In this document: positions 45,501-55,948 of the stretch, in pieces
How the letters are laid out: each line of letters starts with the position of its first letter
Position numbering within the stretch: position 1 is the stretch's first letter
The notes under the pieces: model-generated
The model's input: the letters and a program-made list of their open reading frames with translations, nothing else
The model's database searches: none
Told to the model about the DNA's origin: nothing
Program-made: the position numbers and the translations under genes
Source: a virus
IMG/VR virus record: IMGVR_UViG_3300042330_000433
Location: 1-64,000 of that record
DNA length: 64,000 bases
Direction: 5' to 3' (one strand)

Positions 45501-48500
45501 TTTAATTTATACTCAAAAAGAACTTAAATTAGCTGCTCAACCATTAAAAGGTGTATATTTTTATAGAGATGCTTCTGGTAAACCTGTTTATTTAAAATAT
45601 TCGCAAGCTGTTTTATCACAAGCATTAGTTAAAAATTCTGATTTAGAAAAGTTATTCAATAAAATGAATGCTGATAAAATTGATGAAGTTATTACATTTG
45701 ATGGTGTAAAAGTAGGATCTATTGAACCAACTAAAATACATGATGATAATGGAAATATTAAAGATGAATTTGAGTTAAATAGTCAAACTTTATTTAATAG
45801 AGGGTGGAAACTTCAACAAGATTTACCAACTAAAACATTTAAAGATTTAGATGTTGGTTCACAAATTCAGAAAAATATATTTGCAGGTTTATTACATAAT
45901 AAAACTCTTGAAGGATTTGAATTAGATGGTAATCTATATAATGGTCAACAAATTATTACTGAAATAGTAAAAGCTGTCACAGGTTTAACTAATGAAGGTT
46001 TGAATTCACTTAAAAAAGAATTTAAAATTGATGATAATTTTAAAATTGGTAATATATCAGGTTTTTATAAATCATTAATTGCTGAATTAGTTAAAAGAGG
46101 TGGTTCTGAGAATGTAGTAACTGCTTTAAATGCAGAAACAACTATTGTAGGTATTCCACAATCAGCAGGTAAATTATTTAATATATTTGCTTCAGTGATG
46201 AATAGCAGACTTATTAAAATTAAAACTAATGGTGGTTCATTTATTCAAATGAGTAACTTTGGTTTAAATAAAATTGAAGCTGAATCACAAGGAGTTAGAT
46301 GGTCGCCATTAGCAGATAATACTACTAATGAACCTTATATTTATGTAAATCCAGATACAAATAGACCAACTGTTAAACCAGGTGGAATATTATTGTCAGG
46401 ATCATTTTTATCAAAACATGTTCCTAATTGGAGAAAATATTCTAATGAAGAATTATTTGTTAGTTATGATGGTGGTGAACCTATTATTAATAAAAAAATA
46501 CAAGAAACTATAATTGGTTATAGAATTCCTAATCAAGGTCTTGCATCCAATGATGCATTAAGAATTGTAGGAATACTTCCAGAAGCATCTGGAGATACTG
46601 TTGTAGCTTATACAGGTATTACTACTAAAACAGGTTCAGATTTTGACGTTGATAAAATGTATGTAATGTTTCCATCTTATAGTAAAAACTCTGAAACTGA
46701 TAGATTAGAATATAATAATTATGATGAAAACAATATTACTAAAAAAGGATTACAAAATAGATTAATTGAATTATATAAATCTGTATTAACACATCTTGAA
46801 GTATATAAATCTGTAATGAAACCAATTGATATTGATTTTATACAGAATGAACTTAATGCTTTATTTCCAGGTACATCTACTATATTTATGAATCATTTTG
46901 ATCCAGAAGTAGATCTTAAATTAAGATATTCTTTTTTAGGTGGTAAAGCTGGAGTTGGTCAAGAGGCTAATGCAATGGTTGATATTAGTAGAGAAGGTAA
47001 TCTATCTTTATTAGGAGTTAAAAATATATTATGGGGTCATCACAATGAATTAAATGAATCTAAATTTGATGAAGAATTTTCAGAAGAATTATCTGAAGAA
47101 GAATTAGATTATTATGCAGCTCAAATGCTTAAACCTAATAGTTCTACAGAACGTATTAATGAATTTAAAGATGAACTACGTAAAGTAAAAATTGGTGATT
47201 CATTAACAGCTATTTTGAATGCATTTGTAGATATTGCAAAAGATCCTTATATTTCAAAAGGTAACTGGATTATGTCAACAACTAATGTTGGTAATATGTT
47301 ACTTAGATTAGGAGCACATCCATTATATGTAGTTAACTTTTTAGCAAATCCAATTATTAAACAATATGTAGATTTTCAAAAATCTAAAGAGGGTTTAACA
47401 GATGTTCAAGATAGTGGTGATACAATTGAAAAATTTAAAAAAGAAATTGTAATTAATGCACTTGATAAAGTAGAAGGTTATACAATTAGTCTTGGTAATA
47501 TATATAAAGATTACTTTAGTCAATTAAATATAGATTATAAAAAAGAAAGATTAGCTTATCAATTAGATAATAAAATTATTACATTGCAAGAATATAATAG
47601 TTCTATTGAAAGTATAGATAAAAGTTTTAAAAATGTATCTGAAGTTTTATTAAAAAAATTAAAAATTCCTGTTGAAGAATTAACAAGGGTTATTGATAAT
47701 ATGAAACAACAACATGATATAGCTTTTAATCCTAATAAATTAAATATATTTGATAGAAAAACTAATCAATGGGATAAATATAAATTAAATTTAGAATATT
47801 TTAGAAATCAAAATACTACTAAAACACCAGATATTAACTTTCAAATTAATTTACTTAATGCTTTTAAAGAATTACAAGAGTATAGTAAAAATGTAAGAGA
47901 AAATGTTGTTGTATCTAAACTAGATACTGATGGTATGGGTAAAAGTCATAATGATTTATTTGCATTATTTAATCAAAAAGAACAAATAATGACTAAAGTT
48001 AATAATGAAGTAATAGGAGCTATAAAAGGCTTTAATACTAAGTTTGAAGGTACAACATTAGAAGCTTATTATAATAGCTTAAAATGGGTTAAAAACGTAG
48101 TAGAAAACAATGCTTTGTTATTTCCTACAGGTACATCTCAAATACAATCTATATTTAATGAAGTTTCTAATGATTTATACGGTACTAATTTAGTTAACTC
48201 TGAATTAGTAACAAAGTTATCTAAAGATTATAATACATATTTGTTAAACAAAGTATTTGATATATCTATTGAAGAAAATGATGATATACTTACTAATTTA
48301 CCTAAAAGATTACATGATTTTAATGAAGAAAATAAAGGTAAGTACTTTTTATTAGATGAATTAAATATTAAAATTTCTAAATCTAAAAAATATCAATCTA
48401 GTATTGAATTAAATAATAGAAAGAAATCTACAACATATGAAACATTATTTACTAATTCATGGAAAGATTTAATGATAGATAATCCATCATTAGCTGAAGA

Positions 48501-50058
48501 TTTAATTAAATATTCTTTTATTACTTCTGGGTTTCAAATGAATACTACTCAATTTTTTACTTATATTCCAGCTGAATATTTTATTCAAAAAGATATAAAT
48601 AATAGAGTTAATGAAATTAATAATCAAAATCAATATGATTTTTTAGATAAATTTTATTTAAATAATTTAACTGATAAAAAATTAGTAAGAAAGGTATTTA
48701 AAGATAATATTGTAGCTGATGGTGTAAATATAAATAATGGTTTTGTTAATTTATATGACAAAAAAGGAAATTATTATGTAGAATTACATACTGCACCTTC
48801 AGTAGATGCTGATCCAACTGTTAAAATTAAACCTAGATATTATAAATTAATAGGTTATGATACAGAACAAAAAGGTGTTTATGCTAGAATTCAAGAATTA
48901 GATAAAAAGTTAAATAACAAAATTTTATATAACTTTAATGACTATACAGAATTAATTAATGATGATATTATAAAACTTCAAAAATTAGTATCATTTGATA
49001 GAAATATGCAAAGTATTGATAATGAAATTGAAACTAATAATATTAAAGTTGAACAAGTATCTGAAGTTAAAGAAGTTGTTAAATCTGAAGTTATTGAATC
49101 TGATCTTTATAAAAAATATGGTATAAAAGGAATTGAAATTGTAAACAGATATTCTATTGAAGATACTAAAAATAATCTAGATAAAATTTATGTTTTTGGT
49201 GATAATACTAAAAGAGTAGGTACTGCAGGACAAGCTTCTATAAGAAATAGTGTAAATGCTGTAGGAATTGCTACAAAATTAATACCATCAAATAATGAAA
49301 GTTCATTTATGTCTGATAATGATTTTGAATCAAATAAACAATTTATAGATAGTGATATAAATAAATTAATAGAAAAATCAGATGAAAAAATAATTGTATT
49401 TCCAAAAGATGGTTTAGGTACAGGTTTAGCTAAATTGAAAGAAAAAGCTCCTCAAACTTATCAATATTTAAAAGATCAATTATTAGAAAATTTTGGTTTT
49501 GATAATGATACTGGAGAAATAACTAATTTAATAAAAACAGAATCTATTAAAAAAGAAATAGTAAATAAATCTGAAATATTAAAACCATTATTTATTAAAG
49601 ATACCACTGCTAATGTAGTTAAAGGTTCTGTTGTAAATTATAATGGTAAAAAATGGATTGTTTGGAATATAACAGACAAAGATAAAGCTCAGCTAATAGA
49701 TACTGAAGGTAATAAATTTAGTGGTACACCTAATTTAGATAAATTAAGTCCAATTGGTAATTATATTACTACTGAATTTAATGGTACTGATTATATTGTA
49801 ACACAAAATGAAAATATTTATTCATTAGATACTGGTAAGCAAGTATTTACTAATTTAGATGGTTCAACTAAATCTAAAAAAGAAAAAATTATTAATCAGA
49901 TAATTGAAGAAAATAATTTAATGCCAGAAGATAATACATCAGAAGAAGAATTTGATTTAGATTCTTTAGATTATGGTGAGATTACTGAAAGTGAATTAAA
50001 TACTTTAACAGAAGAAGAAAAAGCTACAATAGCTTGGCAAAAATTAAATTGTAAATAA
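42577..50058 (+). CDS. virion RNA polymerase (phi14:2 gp66-like) with C-terminal extension
   Basis: 2493 residues. The sequence TGSDFDVDKMYVMFP carries a DxDxD motif (D1355, D1357, D1359), the Mg-binding catalytic signature of the two-barrel RNA polymerases. In the single-chain virion RNA polymerase of phage phi14:2 (gp66, about 2180 residues) I recall DFDID at almost the same position. A Gly-rich stretch RGGSENVVTALNAETTIVGI (about 1175-1194) lies before it. The enzyme is carried in the particle and transcribes early genes after ejection. Residues about 2178-2305 form an extra domain (IYVFGDNTKRVGTAGQASIR, FPKDGLGTGLAKL) that resembles the phage family I know as DUF7831. A small SH3-like beta domain (about 2345-2430) and an acidic tail follow. 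The extra length equals the difference from gp66. Confidence 0.85.
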   Translation: MACTRVSITGKSESILFDTIYNNLANQNEQLADEMFSHFKSELFKKDFGNFIEDYNNNIISDRTDENGEPKLFYNETAKKYYYLNKDNETIYFPLVNRGLRSIWNYDQINKIKSRLALAYFSKSKLDFNNINFDKASPLPKLKDFILKEIQDKINSLEEEGEYFSAMSLEESLNNLDELVSNVESFFKEMNLEIKEDEENGEWIVEEEGKDPVFNQHSAERNTKKSVSTNVKLRLSLLKDNENLDPIWNEPTFLNRDMVYAALQGVLCEEIPLPGEDIFELHKSALNRILAKKPFLKELHSYLNSPDITENQKSEFSQAFNLIKNNHIVSQYITDKNNVVTHKNLQISDTGSKTTKVKEQWDENFQNIFLSKTNKLKDDSVKRIINAGKVIKSNIDNIQEFNKSIKTGVESELQPKFTKLVEDINLFLKALGIETTQEGLQIYLDNYGKDISLQDMTNNLLTLAIQTEYVVKGLSSKYEKETKDYSSFLTLSQTFNKLAAAEAFMLTEGSDATILTGGKQKWIYSYPSYLSSTINQWKRNPQILLDLYKSGQYQLGSYYMGVLTASTDVNGNKLGYNSNAEQIEASRKLLDKIDLGIMNQMSTETDFKKTTDLSYKDYLTDYINKVIIGEFSRTTTPADKTTDLQIKFNLPVSSYNGIVDGQLQLKKQTKDIFFNYFASEYHRMLEASNEVDNANNGVSNDKLTPHYHYQYQVKNSKGESIVNPNPYDKSGNAFKSQYFENLSPNSKNQTELEKQLTDRLYTGSKFNYSLLERGLDPELDQLFDSYLQENFHKRFTETLNYLQSSDIFIRNAKGFIVPNKIDKNTLDTQYKNISELQKAYAITSDFMVNGLINNIEFSKMFSGDVAYYKNMVDYKKRVPATYTDGLQLRINKDNETFKIATIESVNRKSPFYDLLVESLGKNEAKPYESINSADAQAWITPARWKFLIKALGKWTTGADSHESVYHKMMDTSGKNLIYTQKELKLAAQPLKGVYFYRDASGKPVYLKYSQAVLSQALVKNSDLEKLFNKMNADKIDEVITFDGVKVGSIEPTKIHDDNGNIKDEFELNSQTLFNRGWKLQQDLPTKTFKDLDVGSQIQKNIFAGLLHNKTLEGFELDGNLYNGQQIITEIVKAVTGLTNEGLNSLKKEFKIDDNFKIGNISGFYKSLIAELVKRGGSENVVTALNAETTIVGIPQSAGKLFNIFASVMNSRLIKIKTNGGSFIQMSNFGLNKIEAESQGVRWSPLADNTTNEPYIYVNPDTNRPTVKPGGILLSGSFLSKHVPNWRKYSNEELFVSYDGGEPIINKKIQETIIGYRIPNQGLASNDALRIVGILPEASGDTVVAYTGITTKTGSDFDVDKMYVMFPSYSKNSETDRLEYNNYDENNITKKGLQNRLIELYKSVLTHLEVYKSVMKPIDIDFIQNELNALFPGTSTIFMNHFDPEVDLKLRYSFLGGKAGVGQEANAMVDISREGNLSLLGVKNILWGHHNELNESKFDEEFSEELSEEELDYYAAQMLKPNSSTERINEFKDELRKVKIGDSLTAILNAFVDIAKDPYISKGNWIMSTTNVGNMLLRLGAHPLYVVNFLANPIIKQYVDFQKSKEGLTDVQDSGDTIEKFKKEIVINALDKVEGYTISLGNIYKDYFSQLNIDYKKERLAYQLDNKIITLQEYNSSIESIDKSFKNVSEVLLKKLKIPVEELTRVIDNMKQQHDIAFNPNKLNIFDRKTNQWDKYKLNLEYFRNQNTTKTPDINFQINLLNAFKELQEYSKNVRENVVVSKLDTDGMGKSHNDLFALFNQKEQIMTKVNNEVIGAIKGFNTKFEGTTLEAYYNSLKWVKNVVENNALLFPTGTSQIQSIFNEVSNDLYGTNLVNSELVTKLSKDYNTYLLNKVFDISIEENDDILTNLPKRLHDFNEENKGKYFLLDELNIKISKSKKYQSSIELNNRKKSTTYETLFTNSWKDLMIDNPSLAEDLIKYSFITSGFQMNTTQFFTYIPAEYFIQKDINNRVNEINNQNQYDFLDKFYLNNLTDKKLVRKVFKDNIVADGVNINNGFVNLYDKKGNYYVELHTAPSVDADPTVKIKPRYYKLIGYDTEQKGVYARIQELDKKLNNKILYNFNDYTELINDDIIKLQKLVSFDRNMQSIDNEIETNNIKVEQVSEVKEVVKSEVIESDLYKKYGIKGIEIVNRYSIEDTKNNLDKIYVFGDNTKRVGTAGQASIRNSVNAVGIATKLIPSNNESSFMSDNDFESNKQFIDSDINKLIEKSDEKIIVFPKDGLGTGLAKLKEKAPQTYQYLKDQLLENFGFDNDTGEITNLIKTESIKKEIVNKSEILKPLFIKDTTANVVKGSVVNYNGKKWIVWNITDKDKAQLIDTEGNKFSGTPNLDKLSPIGNYITTEFNGTDYIVTQNENIYSLDTGKQVFTNLDGSTKSKKEKIINQIIEENNLMPEDNTSEEEFDLDSLDYGEITESELNTLTEEEKATIAWQKLNCK

Positions 50059-53000
50059 ATGGCAAATTGCATAAATACAAGCTCAAAAGAATATATTGAG
50101 TTATTAGAACAATCAAAATTAAATCCATTAATCCTGAAGGCTAGAATTTCTATCTTTCAGGATAAAAATGGTTTAGATTCATATCCTAAATTAGAAGATA
50201 TTTTAAAATCCAATCAAGTTAATACAACTTTAAAAGCTGTAGATATTTTACAATCTGATAAAGCTAAACAAATATTTGAAAAAGGTAAAAAAGCTGGTTG
50301 GGATTTAAATAAAATTCTTACAGAACTTCAAATACCTAAAGAACAGAAGCAATTACTTTTAGATTTAAATATTACTGATAGAGAACAATTAGCTGTAGAA
50401 TTAGCTTTTAAATATAGCTACAGTGTTGAAGTTAATACTACTAAAAGTAAAGGTAATGAAGATGGTTTTAGTTTAGATGATCATTATGATTTAGATTTTA
50501 AAGATCAATACAGAGAAAGTAATGGTAAGTATTATGAAATAAATATTTACGGTGATAATGAAGCTCAAGAAATAAGTAAAGAAGTTTATGATATAGCTAA
50601 ACAAAATTATAAAAATAATGAATTAGAAAAAGAAAATAATAAACCTAATAGTTCATATTATTCTAACCTAACAGTTCCAGGTGGTACTAATTATACAGAA
50701 AATGAAATAGCTACACCATTAATTACACCTAGTATTAAAGGTCATGCTCAATTTAGCACAGATAATGGAATAGGATGGTTTAGAAGTGATGATGCTTTAG
50801 TTAATAATGGTTTAACACAAGAAGAATTAGATAATATTCCACAAGAATATTTAGAAGAAGCTTTACATACAACTAAAACTAGAAGAATACTTGAAGTACA
50901 ATCTGATTTATTTCAGAAAGGTAGAGATAAAGAATGGTTATCTAGAGAAATGAATAGTTTAACTCCAGAAGAAGTAGCTAATGAACCTGAATGGCTTAGA
51001 CCTATTGGAACAATTGTTAAAAGTGATAGTAAAAAAAATGCATTTTTAAATCTATTAATAAAAGATTCTAACTGGGTTACATTCTTTGTTAAATCTATTA
51101 TACAAGATAGTGCTAAAAAAGGATATGAGAAAGTGTTATTTCCAAGTGGAGATACAGCTAGTAAAGTTGAAGGTCATACAACATTAGAAGAGTTTAAAAA
51201 ACAGAAAGAAGATAGAATTAAAGAACTTGAAAAAACAAAAAATAAAGTTAAAAATTCTAATAAAGATGAATATGCTGATGCTGCTTACGGTGAAGTTTTA
51301 GGAAAAAATGATTATTTAAATAGTGTAAATAATGAAATAAATCAACTTAAACAAGAACTTGAAAGAGTTGAAGGACCAGAAGGATTTGGTGCTTTAAAAC
51401 CTATTTATAGCTTCTATGAAAATACTGTAACTAATATTCTTAATAAAACTTACGGTAAAGATAATGTAAATGTTATTACTGATGAATATGGTAATACTTG
51501 GAATGAAATTACTTTAGATAATAAAAGAGATACTTCTACTATTTTTATGAAACAAGATTTATCTGAATTTGTAAATGAAACAGGTGAAAATTTATTTCAA
51601 GATAATCAAAGTCAAGGTATCCAATCTAATAAAATTTATAAATCTAATGAATTATTATTTGGTAATAAATCTAAAATTACAGTTGATGAAGTATTAGATA
51701 ATATTATTACTAATTTTCCTAATTTAGATAGTACAACTAAAGAATTAATTAAAAGATCAAAAAAATTACTTAACAAATCTAAAGCGACTGTTAAGTTTAT
51801 TAATGAATCTGAATTATCTGATGATTTAACTATTATGCAATATGAATCAGATAATAATGAAATTCAAATTAGTAAAGCTAGATTATCTAAATATAATGAA
51901 AAAGAATCTGTAATTGCATTTTTACATGAAGTAGTACATGGTCAAACTGTACAAGCTATGTTAAAACCTGCAAATGAAAGAACTTTTGCGGAACAAGACT
52001 TAGTTGATGTAATTGAAGCATTTTTATCTAAATATAAAAATAGTGATATAAAATCAGAATATGGTTTTACTGATAAATTTGAATTTGTAGCTGAATTTTA
52101 TGCTAATCCTGATTTTAGAAATAAAGTTAAAGAAACTTCAGAAGTTTGGTGGCAAAAAATAATGAATGCTATTAGAAGATTATTTGATATTCCAGCTAAT
52201 CCTGAATATAAAAAGTTATTTGATACAATTATTAATTATGTTGAATTAGAATCTCAAGATTATGTTGGTATTAAAAGATATGATAATATTTTTCAAAAAC
52301 AAGTTCAACCTGAAAATATTGAATTAGATACTATTGAAAAACAATTACAACATACAGTTAATCAAGCTAAAGATAGGATTACTCAATTAATTAAAAGAAC
52401 TAAAGCTGCAGCTAATGTTAAAAATAAAGAAGAACATAAAAACTTTATTAAATTATTTGAAGCTTTATTAGATGAAATTGTTTTAGCTGAAAGAAATAAT
52501 AAATGGAAATCTATTACTTCATATGCTAAATCATTTTCTAGTGCTGTAAGTAAGCTTAATAATAGTTTAAATAAAGCATTACGTATTGGAGTAGTAACTC
52601 ATAATAATATAATTTATCATAAAGAACAATTTGATTTATTTAGACCTGTAAGTGTTGCTGGTAAATATATAATTGCTGAAGATATATATGAATTATATAA
52701 AAATGATCCTTTTATTGAAAATTTAGTTAAAGCTGATAATTTAGATATTAATGATGATTTATATAATACTTTAGATAATTTATCTACAAAAGATTTAGAT
52801 ACTTTTGAAATGTTAAAACTTGTTGATAGTTATGAAGAATATTTATCAGCATATGATTTATTAGATGAAATTAATTCTTTAATTACTAGAAGTCAAAATG
52901 ATAAAACATTAGAAAGAAAAGATAAAGTTCAAATTGAAGAAATTAAAAAAGTATTACATAATTTAAAAGATGGTCATCAAAATTTAACAGATTCATTTAT

Positions 53001-55674
53001 AAATATTAAAAAAGCATATGCTGTTACAGAATTTTCTAAGCCTGAAAATAACACTAAAGTTGTTACAGAATGGAAAAATAAATTGTTTGCAGAACATACT
53101 AAATTAAATATTAAATCTGAAACTAAAGAAGAATATTTTGGTAGAATGATTCAAACAAAACATAAATCTGATTATCAAAATGCTTTAAGAGAAAGTGCTC
53201 GTAAAATTGTATATGATCCTTACTTTGATATTTCAACATTTGATAGAAATACTACAGATATTTTAAATATAAATTCTCCATTAATCAATCTTATATCAAA
53301 TACTATTGGTAAAATGAGAGATAATATTATAAATGCTTATCATGATAAACAATTTCAACTAAATAAAATATTTAAAAAATATTCTAAAGAAAAAGGACAA
53401 AATAAGCAATCTGAAATGTATGGAAATATTATTGAATTAAGTCAAAATGATCAATATTATTTAAAAGGAGAATACTCTACTAAATTTTTAGATTCTGTTC
53501 AAAATGAATTATATCCTATATTAGATAAAATAACTGAATTAAAAGAAAAATATAGTTCACAATTTGATACTAAAAAAGAAGCTTTAAAAGCATTAAATAA
53601 AGATGTAGAATATAAAGCTTTAAAATCTAAAAGAAAAGCTTGGTTTAGTGCTAATACTATTTCTATTAATGAAGAAACTGTTCCACATCCTAAATACAAG
53701 AATGCTGAAGTTACAGGTGTTGAAAAAGAATTATTAGATTATTTTAAATCTGAAACAGATAATAATAATGTAACTGTTTATAATAATCATGTTAGTTTAG
53801 TTAAATCTGTATATGGTGCTAAATTTTACAAAATTCCTTCTGTTACTAAATCTAATTTAGAAAGAACACTTGAGGGTGATGTTAAAGGTCAACTAAAAGA
53901 TAAATGGACTGATTTAACAGAAGTTAAAGTTGATGATGTAAATTATGGTGAAGCGGTAGATAGTAAAAACAAAGAAAAAAGAACTGTTAAAATTGGATTT
54001 AGAGGTAAGCTTGATTCAAAAGATCAATCTTTAGATTTATTTACTGTATATAGAAAAGAAGCTTTAAATGCAATTAATTATAAAGAAAAAAAATCTAATG
54101 AAATAAAACTTAAATTATTTGTAAATATAGCTTCATCTAAAGAATATAAAAAACGTTCTATTCAAACTGGTAAATGGTTACAAAATAAATATGCAACACA
54201 TGCTCCAGGAACTACATTTAGTGGTGAATTTTCTCAAGAACTTAAAAAAATTGAAGGTCTTTTAGAAACTCATTTATATGATGTGTTATCTTATAGTGGT
54301 GGTAAAATATTTGGTTCAAAATTAGAAGCAACTAAATTAGCATCTATGGTAAATGGATTTGCTGCAAATATTGCAATGACTGCTAACTTAGGTTCAGGAG
54401 TTGTCAATGTGTTAAATGGTGTTACTCAAATGTTTTTAACTTCTGCTGGTGGATATACATTTAATAAAACAGACTTATTAAAAGCTGAAGCTCATTATAG
54501 TAAAAATATAATGAATATATTAGCTGATTTAAATCAACCTGTTAAACAATCATTTCATAACCAAATGTTAGATATGTTTGATATATTTGGTGGATTTGAT
54601 ACTGCTACTCAAGAATTTATACGCAATAGTTATGCTAAAAAAATCATTTCAACTCATTCAATGAATGGATTAAATGAAATGGGTGAGCATATGATGAATG
54701 CTATATTAACTGAATCTATCTTAAGAGGTATTAAAGTTATGAATTCTGAAAGAAAATATATTAATAAAGAAGGAACTATAGTTGAAGAATCAAATGCAGC
54801 TTCATTATTTGATATGTTATCATTAAATTCTGATGGTAAACTTGTTATGAGTGATAAAGTTGTTTATACTAAAAAGAATATTGATTCTAAATATCATGAA
54901 GGTGGTAAACAACATATTAATTATGTAATTAAAAAGAAAGCTCATGATATATTTGGTGTATACGACCCATTAATGAAAGCTGAAATTGCTAAAACATGGT
55001 GGGGTAAAACACTAATGATGTTTAAAAACTTCTTTTTATCTTCTTTAAAACATAGATATAAAGGAATTCAAACTTCATTAACAGCTAAAGAAGATTTAAC
55101 TGAAGATGATATGTCATTTAATAATGCAGAACAAGAGTTTACAGAAGGTATTTATACTACATTCATACGTTTTATAAGACAAGGTGTTATACCTAACTTA
55201 AATGGTTTTAAATTAGCTTATATGAGAGATAATTATAATGCTTTATCTGATTATGAAAAAGCTAATTTAAAAAATACTACATTAGAGGTTTGTTTAACTA
55301 TGGTTATACTTCCTTTATTAGGTATGCTTTTAGGTGCAGCTGCAGGAGATGATGATGATGAATTATTTTTTGCAATGTATGCTTTTAGAAGACTTGAATC
55401 AGAACTTTCACAATTTAGAAATCCAATGGAGTTACAAAGAATGATTGCTAATCCAGTTGCAGCTAACAGATTTATTCAAAACTGTGCAAACGTAGTAAAT
55501 GATGTTGTAACACCTATTAATTTTAATCCTCAAAGAAATGAAACTTTCTTTGATTATTTTAGTGAAGATTCAAAACATAACAATGTATTAGTAAAACATG
55601 TTAAAAAAATAACTCCTTTCTACGCTCAATTAGACAAAGAATATAAAAATCTCTACAATCTATTGAATAAATAA
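50059..55674 (+). CDS. giant polyvalent virion protein with zincin motif and C-terminal membrane segment
   Basis: 1871 residues. The N-terminal third contains a domain I know from polyvalent ejection proteins (RRILEVQSDLFQKGRDKEWL, then NWVTFFVKSIIQDSAKKGYEKVLFPSGD, about 275-500). Next comes a zinc metallopeptidase motif HEVVH (H623, E624, H627) with a following EFVAEF (E675, E678) that could give the third ligand. Long helical and coiled-coil regions fill 750-1350. The C-terminal part has Gly- and Ala-rich helices (about 1440-1470) and a clear membrane segment (VCLTMVILPLLGMLLGAAAG, about 1743-1762). It is probably ejected with the polymerase and may cut a host or phage protein (inference). 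It begins at the base after the polymerase stop. Confidence 0.75.
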   Translation: MANCINTSSKEYIELLEQSKLNPLILKARISIFQDKNGLDSYPKLEDILKSNQVNTTLKAVDILQSDKAKQIFEKGKKAGWDLNKILTELQIPKEQKQLLLDLNITDREQLAVELAFKYSYSVEVNTTKSKGNEDGFSLDDHYDLDFKDQYRESNGKYYEINIYGDNEAQEISKEVYDIAKQNYKNNELEKENNKPNSSYYSNLTVPGGTNYTENEIATPLITPSIKGHAQFSTDNGIGWFRSDDALVNNGLTQEELDNIPQEYLEEALHTTKTRRILEVQSDLFQKGRDKEWLSREMNSLTPEEVANEPEWLRPIGTIVKSDSKKNAFLNLLIKDSNWVTFFVKSIIQDSAKKGYEKVLFPSGDTASKVEGHTTLEEFKKQKEDRIKELEKTKNKVKNSNKDEYADAAYGEVLGKNDYLNSVNNEINQLKQELERVEGPEGFGALKPIYSFYENTVTNILNKTYGKDNVNVITDEYGNTWNEITLDNKRDTSTIFMKQDLSEFVNETGENLFQDNQSQGIQSNKIYKSNELLFGNKSKITVDEVLDNIITNFPNLDSTTKELIKRSKKLLNKSKATVKFINESELSDDLTIMQYESDNNEIQISKARLSKYNEKESVIAFLHEVVHGQTVQAMLKPANERTFAEQDLVDVIEAFLSKYKNSDIKSEYGFTDKFEFVAEFYANPDFRNKVKETSEVWWQKIMNAIRRLFDIPANPEYKKLFDTIINYVELESQDYVGIKRYDNIFQKQVQPENIELDTIEKQLQHTVNQAKDRITQLIKRTKAAANVKNKEEHKNFIKLFEALLDEIVLAERNNKWKSITSYAKSFSSAVSKLNNSLNKALRIGVVTHNNIIYHKEQFDLFRPVSVAGKYIIAEDIYELYKNDPFIENLVKADNLDINDDLYNTLDNLSTKDLDTFEMLKLVDSYEEYLSAYDLLDEINSLITRSQNDKTLERKDKVQIEEIKKVLHNLKDGHQNLTDSFINIKKAYAVTEFSKPENNTKVVTEWKNKLFAEHTKLNIKSETKEEYFGRMIQTKHKSDYQNALRESARKIVYDPYFDISTFDRNTTDILNINSPLINLISNTIGKMRDNIINAYHDKQFQLNKIFKKYSKEKGQNKQSEMYGNIIELSQNDQYYLKGEYSTKFLDSVQNELYPILDKITELKEKYSSQFDTKKEALKALNKDVEYKALKSKRKAWFSANTISINEETVPHPKYKNAEVTGVEKELLDYFKSETDNNNVTVYNNHVSLVKSVYGAKFYKIPSVTKSNLERTLEGDVKGQLKDKWTDLTEVKVDDVNYGEAVDSKNKEKRTVKIGFRGKLDSKDQSLDLFTVYRKEALNAINYKEKKSNEIKLKLFVNIASSKEYKKRSIQTGKWLQNKYATHAPGTTFSGEFSQELKKIEGLLETHLYDVLSYSGGKIFGSKLEATKLASMVNGFAANIAMTANLGSGVVNVLNGVTQMFLTSAGGYTFNKTDLLKAEAHYSKNIMNILADLNQPVKQSFHNQMLDMFDIFGGFDTATQEFIRNSYAKKIISTHSMNGLNEMGEHMMNAILTESILRGIKVMNSERKYINKEGTIVEESNAASLFDMLSLNSDGKLVMSDKVVYTKKNIDSKYHEGGKQHINYVIKKKAHDIFGVYDPLMKAEIAKTWWGKTLMMFKNFFLSSLKHRYKGIQTSLTAKEDLTEDDMSFNNAEQEFTEGIYTTFIRFIRQGVIPNLNGFKLAYMRDNYNALSDYEKANLKNTTLEVCLTMVILPLLGMLLGAAAGDDDDELFFAMYAFRRLESELSQFRNPMELQRMIANPVAANRFIQNCANVVNDVVTPINFNPQRNETFFDYFSEDSKHNNVLVKHVKKITPFYAQLDKEYKNLYNLLNK

Positions 55675-55683
55675 AAGGTAAAA

Positions 55684-55717
55684 AAAAAGGCACATACTTA
55701 ATTGTATGTGCCTTTTT
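55684..55717. terminator. bidirectional terminator between late and early blocks
   Basis: A 14-bp stem AAAAAGGCACATAC (55684-55697)/GTATGTGCCTTTTT (55704-55717). Poly-A on the left and poly-T on the right make it work both ways, between the convergent giant-protein gene and the leftward small genes. Confidence 0.92.
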
Positions 55718-55731
55718 GCATTTATAATAAT

Positions 55732-55947
55732 TTATTCTACATGAAATTGAAGAGGTTTTACTAACTTACCATTTTCAATTTCAATTTCAATTTCTTCCAT
55801 GTAACCATGTTCATAAAAATTACCACTTTCAACTTCTTCTTTAGTACTACCTAATTGTTTTAATGCATCTTCTTCAGTGTTTTGCATTGTTACAAAATAA
55901 GAACCATCTTGTCCATCACTATATGTTAAAAATACTTTTAATTTCAT
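55732..55947 (-). CDS. small acidic hypothetical protein (71 aa)
   Basis: 71 residues, acidic. It starts MKLKVFLTYSDGQDGSYFV, a beta hairpin, then a helix with EEDALKQLGSTKEEVE. The pattern (beta strands plus a DALKQLG-type helix) is common among small phage proteins of unknown role. It is the last gene of the leftward operon, ended by the bidirectional terminator. Confidence 0.65.
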   Translation of the reverse strand: MKLKVFLTYSDGQDGSYFVTMQNTEEDALKQLGSTKEEVESGNFYEHGYMEEIEIEIENGKLVKPLQFHVE

Positions 55948-55948
55948 A

